Shown piece after piece: positions 61,838 to 64,000 of a stretch of 64,000 nucleotides of DNA. The notes below the pieces were generated by a model. The model had not been told where the DNA came from. It worked only from the letters and a program-made list of their open reading frames with translations, and did not search any database. The position numbers were made by a program, and so were the translations under genes. The first letter of the stretch is position 1, and each line of letters begins with the position of its first letter. The stretch covers positions 43,691,303 through 43,755,302 of the forward strand of contig CM048591.1 of NCBI GenBank assembly GCA_026413225.1, written 5' to 3'. This DNA comes from Otis tarda. Lineage: Eukaryota > Chordata > Aves > Otidiformes > Otididae.

Positions 61838-63281
61838 CCCAGAATAGAGGAACATGGTATCTCCATTATCACATACAGCCTGTCAAGGGCCCTCTGGATC
61901 AGCCACTCCAAGTTGTTTGGTGTTGTCTGGAAACTTGCCGAGGGTACATTCTTCCCCATCGTCCAGATCATTAATGCAGATGTTAAACAGGAGTCGATCC
62001 AGTATTGTGACCTGGTGTACACCACTAGTTACTGGCCTCTAACTAGACTTTATTCTTCTGATCATCACCCTCTAAGCCCAGTTGTTCAGCCAGTTTTCAA
62101 ACTGCCTCACTGTCTGCTCATCCAGCCTATACCTCCTCAGCTTCTCCTTAAGGATCCTATGACCTTAGGTGTTAAAAACCTTACTGAAGTCAAGGCAGAC
62201 TATATGCACTTCACAATATTCATTCTCCTCATCTACAAACAGTCATTTCATTTCAGAAAGTTATCCGGTTGGTCAGCCATGACTTCCCTTAGTGAATCTA
62301 TGCTGACTACTCATGATCTCCTCCTTCATGTGGCTGGCAATGCTTTTCAGGACTAGTTGTTTCATCCGGGATCAAGGTGAGGCTGACCAGGGTAGTTCCC
62401 TGGGTCCTCCTTCTTGCTCTTCTTGAAGACAGGAATGACATTTGCTTTCCTCCAGTCTTCAGGCACTTGTCCCCATCACCATGACCATTCAAAGACTATT
62501 GAAAGTGGCCTTGCAGTGATGTTAGTCATCTCCCTTAGCACTTGTGGGTGCATCTCATCAGGACTTATGGACTTAAATAAGTCCACTATTCTCCAACTTG
62601 TTCCCCTTCCACCAGGGGTAAGTCTTCCTTGCTCCAGACTTTCCCCAGTCTCTAGGTCCTTAGACTACCGAAAGCTGGTCTTGCTAGTGACGACTGAGGT
62701 GAAGAAGGCATTTAGTACCTCAGCCTTTTCCATGTCTTGTGTCAACAGGGTTCTTGCCTCATTCAGCAGTGGGATCACATTTTCCCTAGTCTTCCTTTTA
62801 CTACTTATGTACTTATAGAAGCCCTTCTTGTTGCATTTGACATCCCACGCCAGATTCAACTCCAGATGGACTTTATCTTTCCTAACGGTGTCTCTGCATA
62901 CTCAGACAGTGCTTCTATATTCCTCCCAGATTATGTGTCTCTGCTCCCACCTTCTGTGTATTTCCTTTACATGTTTGAGTTTTACCAGGAGTTCCCCATT
63001 CATCCACGCAGGCTTCCTGGCATATTTGTTTAAGTTCCTGCTCATGGGGATGGACTGCTCTTGAGGTTGGAGGATGTGATCCTTGAATATCCACCAGCTT
63101 TCTTGGGCTCCTCATCACTCCAGGGTCTTATTCCATGGGACTCTTTCAAATAGATCCCTGAAGAGACCAAAGTGTGCTCTCCTGGAGTCCAAGGCTGTGA
63201 TCTTGCCTTTTGCCATGCTTCCTCCTCTTGAGAACATGTGCTCCATCACCTCATGGTCACTGCAGCCAAGGCTGCCACCAC
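61838..63281 (-). mobile_element. CR1 LINE, internal/5' ORF2 part, interrupted by a nested CR1
   Basis: The reverse complement covers CR1 ORF2 upstream of and into RT. The frame 62859-62665 reads [19 protein letters not shown] and [13 protein letters not shown], typical of the segment between endonuclease and RT. Frames are decayed. The same element resumes at about 63876. Confidence 0.9.
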
Positions 63282-63875
63282 ATCCTGGGTTGCATCAAGA
63301 GAAGCGTGTCCAGCAGGTTGAGGGAGGTGATTCTCCCCCTCTACTCTGCCTTGGTGAGACACCACCTGGAGTACTGTGTCCAGTCTCCCCAACGTAAGGA
63401 CATGGACCAGTTGGAGAAGGTCCAGAGGAGGGCCACAAAGATGATGAAAGGGCTGGAGCACCTTTCCTATAAGGACAGGCTGAGAGAGTTGGGGCTACTC
63501 AGCCTGGAGAAGAGGAGGCTCCAGGGAGACCTTATAGCAGTCTTCCAGTACCTCAAGGGGGCCCACAAGAAAGATGAGGAGAGGCTGTTCAGTAGGGCCT
63601 GTTGTGATAGGAAAGGGATAATGGTTTTAAGATAGAGGGAGGTAGGTTTAGATTAGATATTAGGAAAAAATTTTTTACAAGGAGGGTTGTAGAACACTGG
63701 AACAGGTTGCCCAGAGAGGTGGTGGATGCCCCGTCCCTGGAAACATTCAAGGCCAGTCTGGATGAGGCTTTGAGCAACTTGATCTAGTCAGAGATGTCCC
63801 TGCTCCTTGCAGGGGGGCTGGACTAGATGACCTCTGAAGGTCCCTTTCAACTCTAACCATTCTATGATTCTGTGT
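63282..63875 (+). mobile_element. CR1 LINE 3' half, nested in another CR1
   Basis: A 5'-truncated copy in the opposite orientation, from CATCCTGGGTTGCATCAAGA to the tail CATTCTATGATTCTGTG. It encodes the ORF2 C-terminus ([20 protein letters not shown]), stopping near 63635. The surrounding minus-strand CR1 text continues across the junctions, so this copy is the younger. Confidence 0.92.
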
Positions 63876-64000
63876 TCACATCCCAATCAGCAGATCCTTG
63901 TTTGTGAGTACCACATCCAGCAGAGCACCTCTCCTTGGTGGTTCGTGTATCACTTGAGTCCAGAAGTTTTCACTAATGCTCTTCAGGCAGCTCCTAGACT
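63876..64000 (-). mobile_element. Continuation of the interrupted minus-strand CR1
   Basis: The sequence around CCAATCAGCAGATCCTTG and GTCCAGCAGAGCACC-like wording (ATCCAGCAGAGCACCTCTCC) follows on in CR1 order from 63281. It runs off the window. Confidence 0.85.

Noticed and set aside
1-64000. tRNA or rRNA genes
   Set aside because: No cloverleaf with A/B boxes or rRNA core sequence was recognised on either strand. The tRNA-Trp similarity is confined to the two 18-nt primer-binding sites.

Overview
This window looks like avian nuclear DNA. It carries at least eleven CR1 LINE pieces, several still ending in the CR1 3' tail (ATTCTATGATTCT type), plus bird-type endogenous retroviruses (ERVs) whose primer-binding sites match tRNA-Trp. 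There is no SINE/L1 background and no prokaryotic gene organisation. The species and chromosome cannot be fixed from sequence alone.

Layout. (1) 27-8002: a Topors-like RING-finger gene on the minus strand, interrupted by an almost complete provirus (ERV-A, 492-7996). The provirus has two 262-bp LTRs, a 6-bp target duplication, a tRNA-Trp primer site, gag, pro, pol and env, all on the minus strand, with a handful of stops and frameshifts. (2) 8003-9082: GC-rich flank that was joined to the Topors-like exon before insertion. (3) 9083-14540: a mosaic of a CR1 copy, a rearranged second provirus (ERV-B, about 10067-13905, lacking protease/RT and most of env), a fragment of a class III-like LTR and another CR1 fragment. 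(4) 14.5-36 kb: mostly AT-rich non-coding DNA with an LTR fragment and CR1 pieces, including a tail-to-tail CR1 pair at 31-33 kb. (5) 36535-37148: a second Topors-like RING gene, with an intact zinc-ligand set but a frameshift in its C-terminal conserved block. (6) 37.7-52.2 kb: AT-rich DNA with one solo LTR at about 45.57-46.32 kb. (7) 52.2-61.8 kb: probable 3' part of an unidentified host gene on the minus strand (a convincing terminal exon at 52422-52599 and weaker upstream exons), with a CR1 copy and a 1.09-kb solo LTR bearing a perfect 5-bp target duplication. (8) 61.8-64 kb: a minus-strand CR1 with a plus-strand CR1 nested in it.

The most notable feature is the relationship of ERV-A to the Topors-like gene. 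The provirus sits inside the coding exon in the same orientation, and an open frame runs from its 3' LTR into the RING domain. The two Topors-like copies, 36 kb apart on the same strand, suggest a dispersed paralogous RING family related to, but much shorter than, TOPORS. Nothing in the window is a clean, complete, undamaged protein-coding gene.
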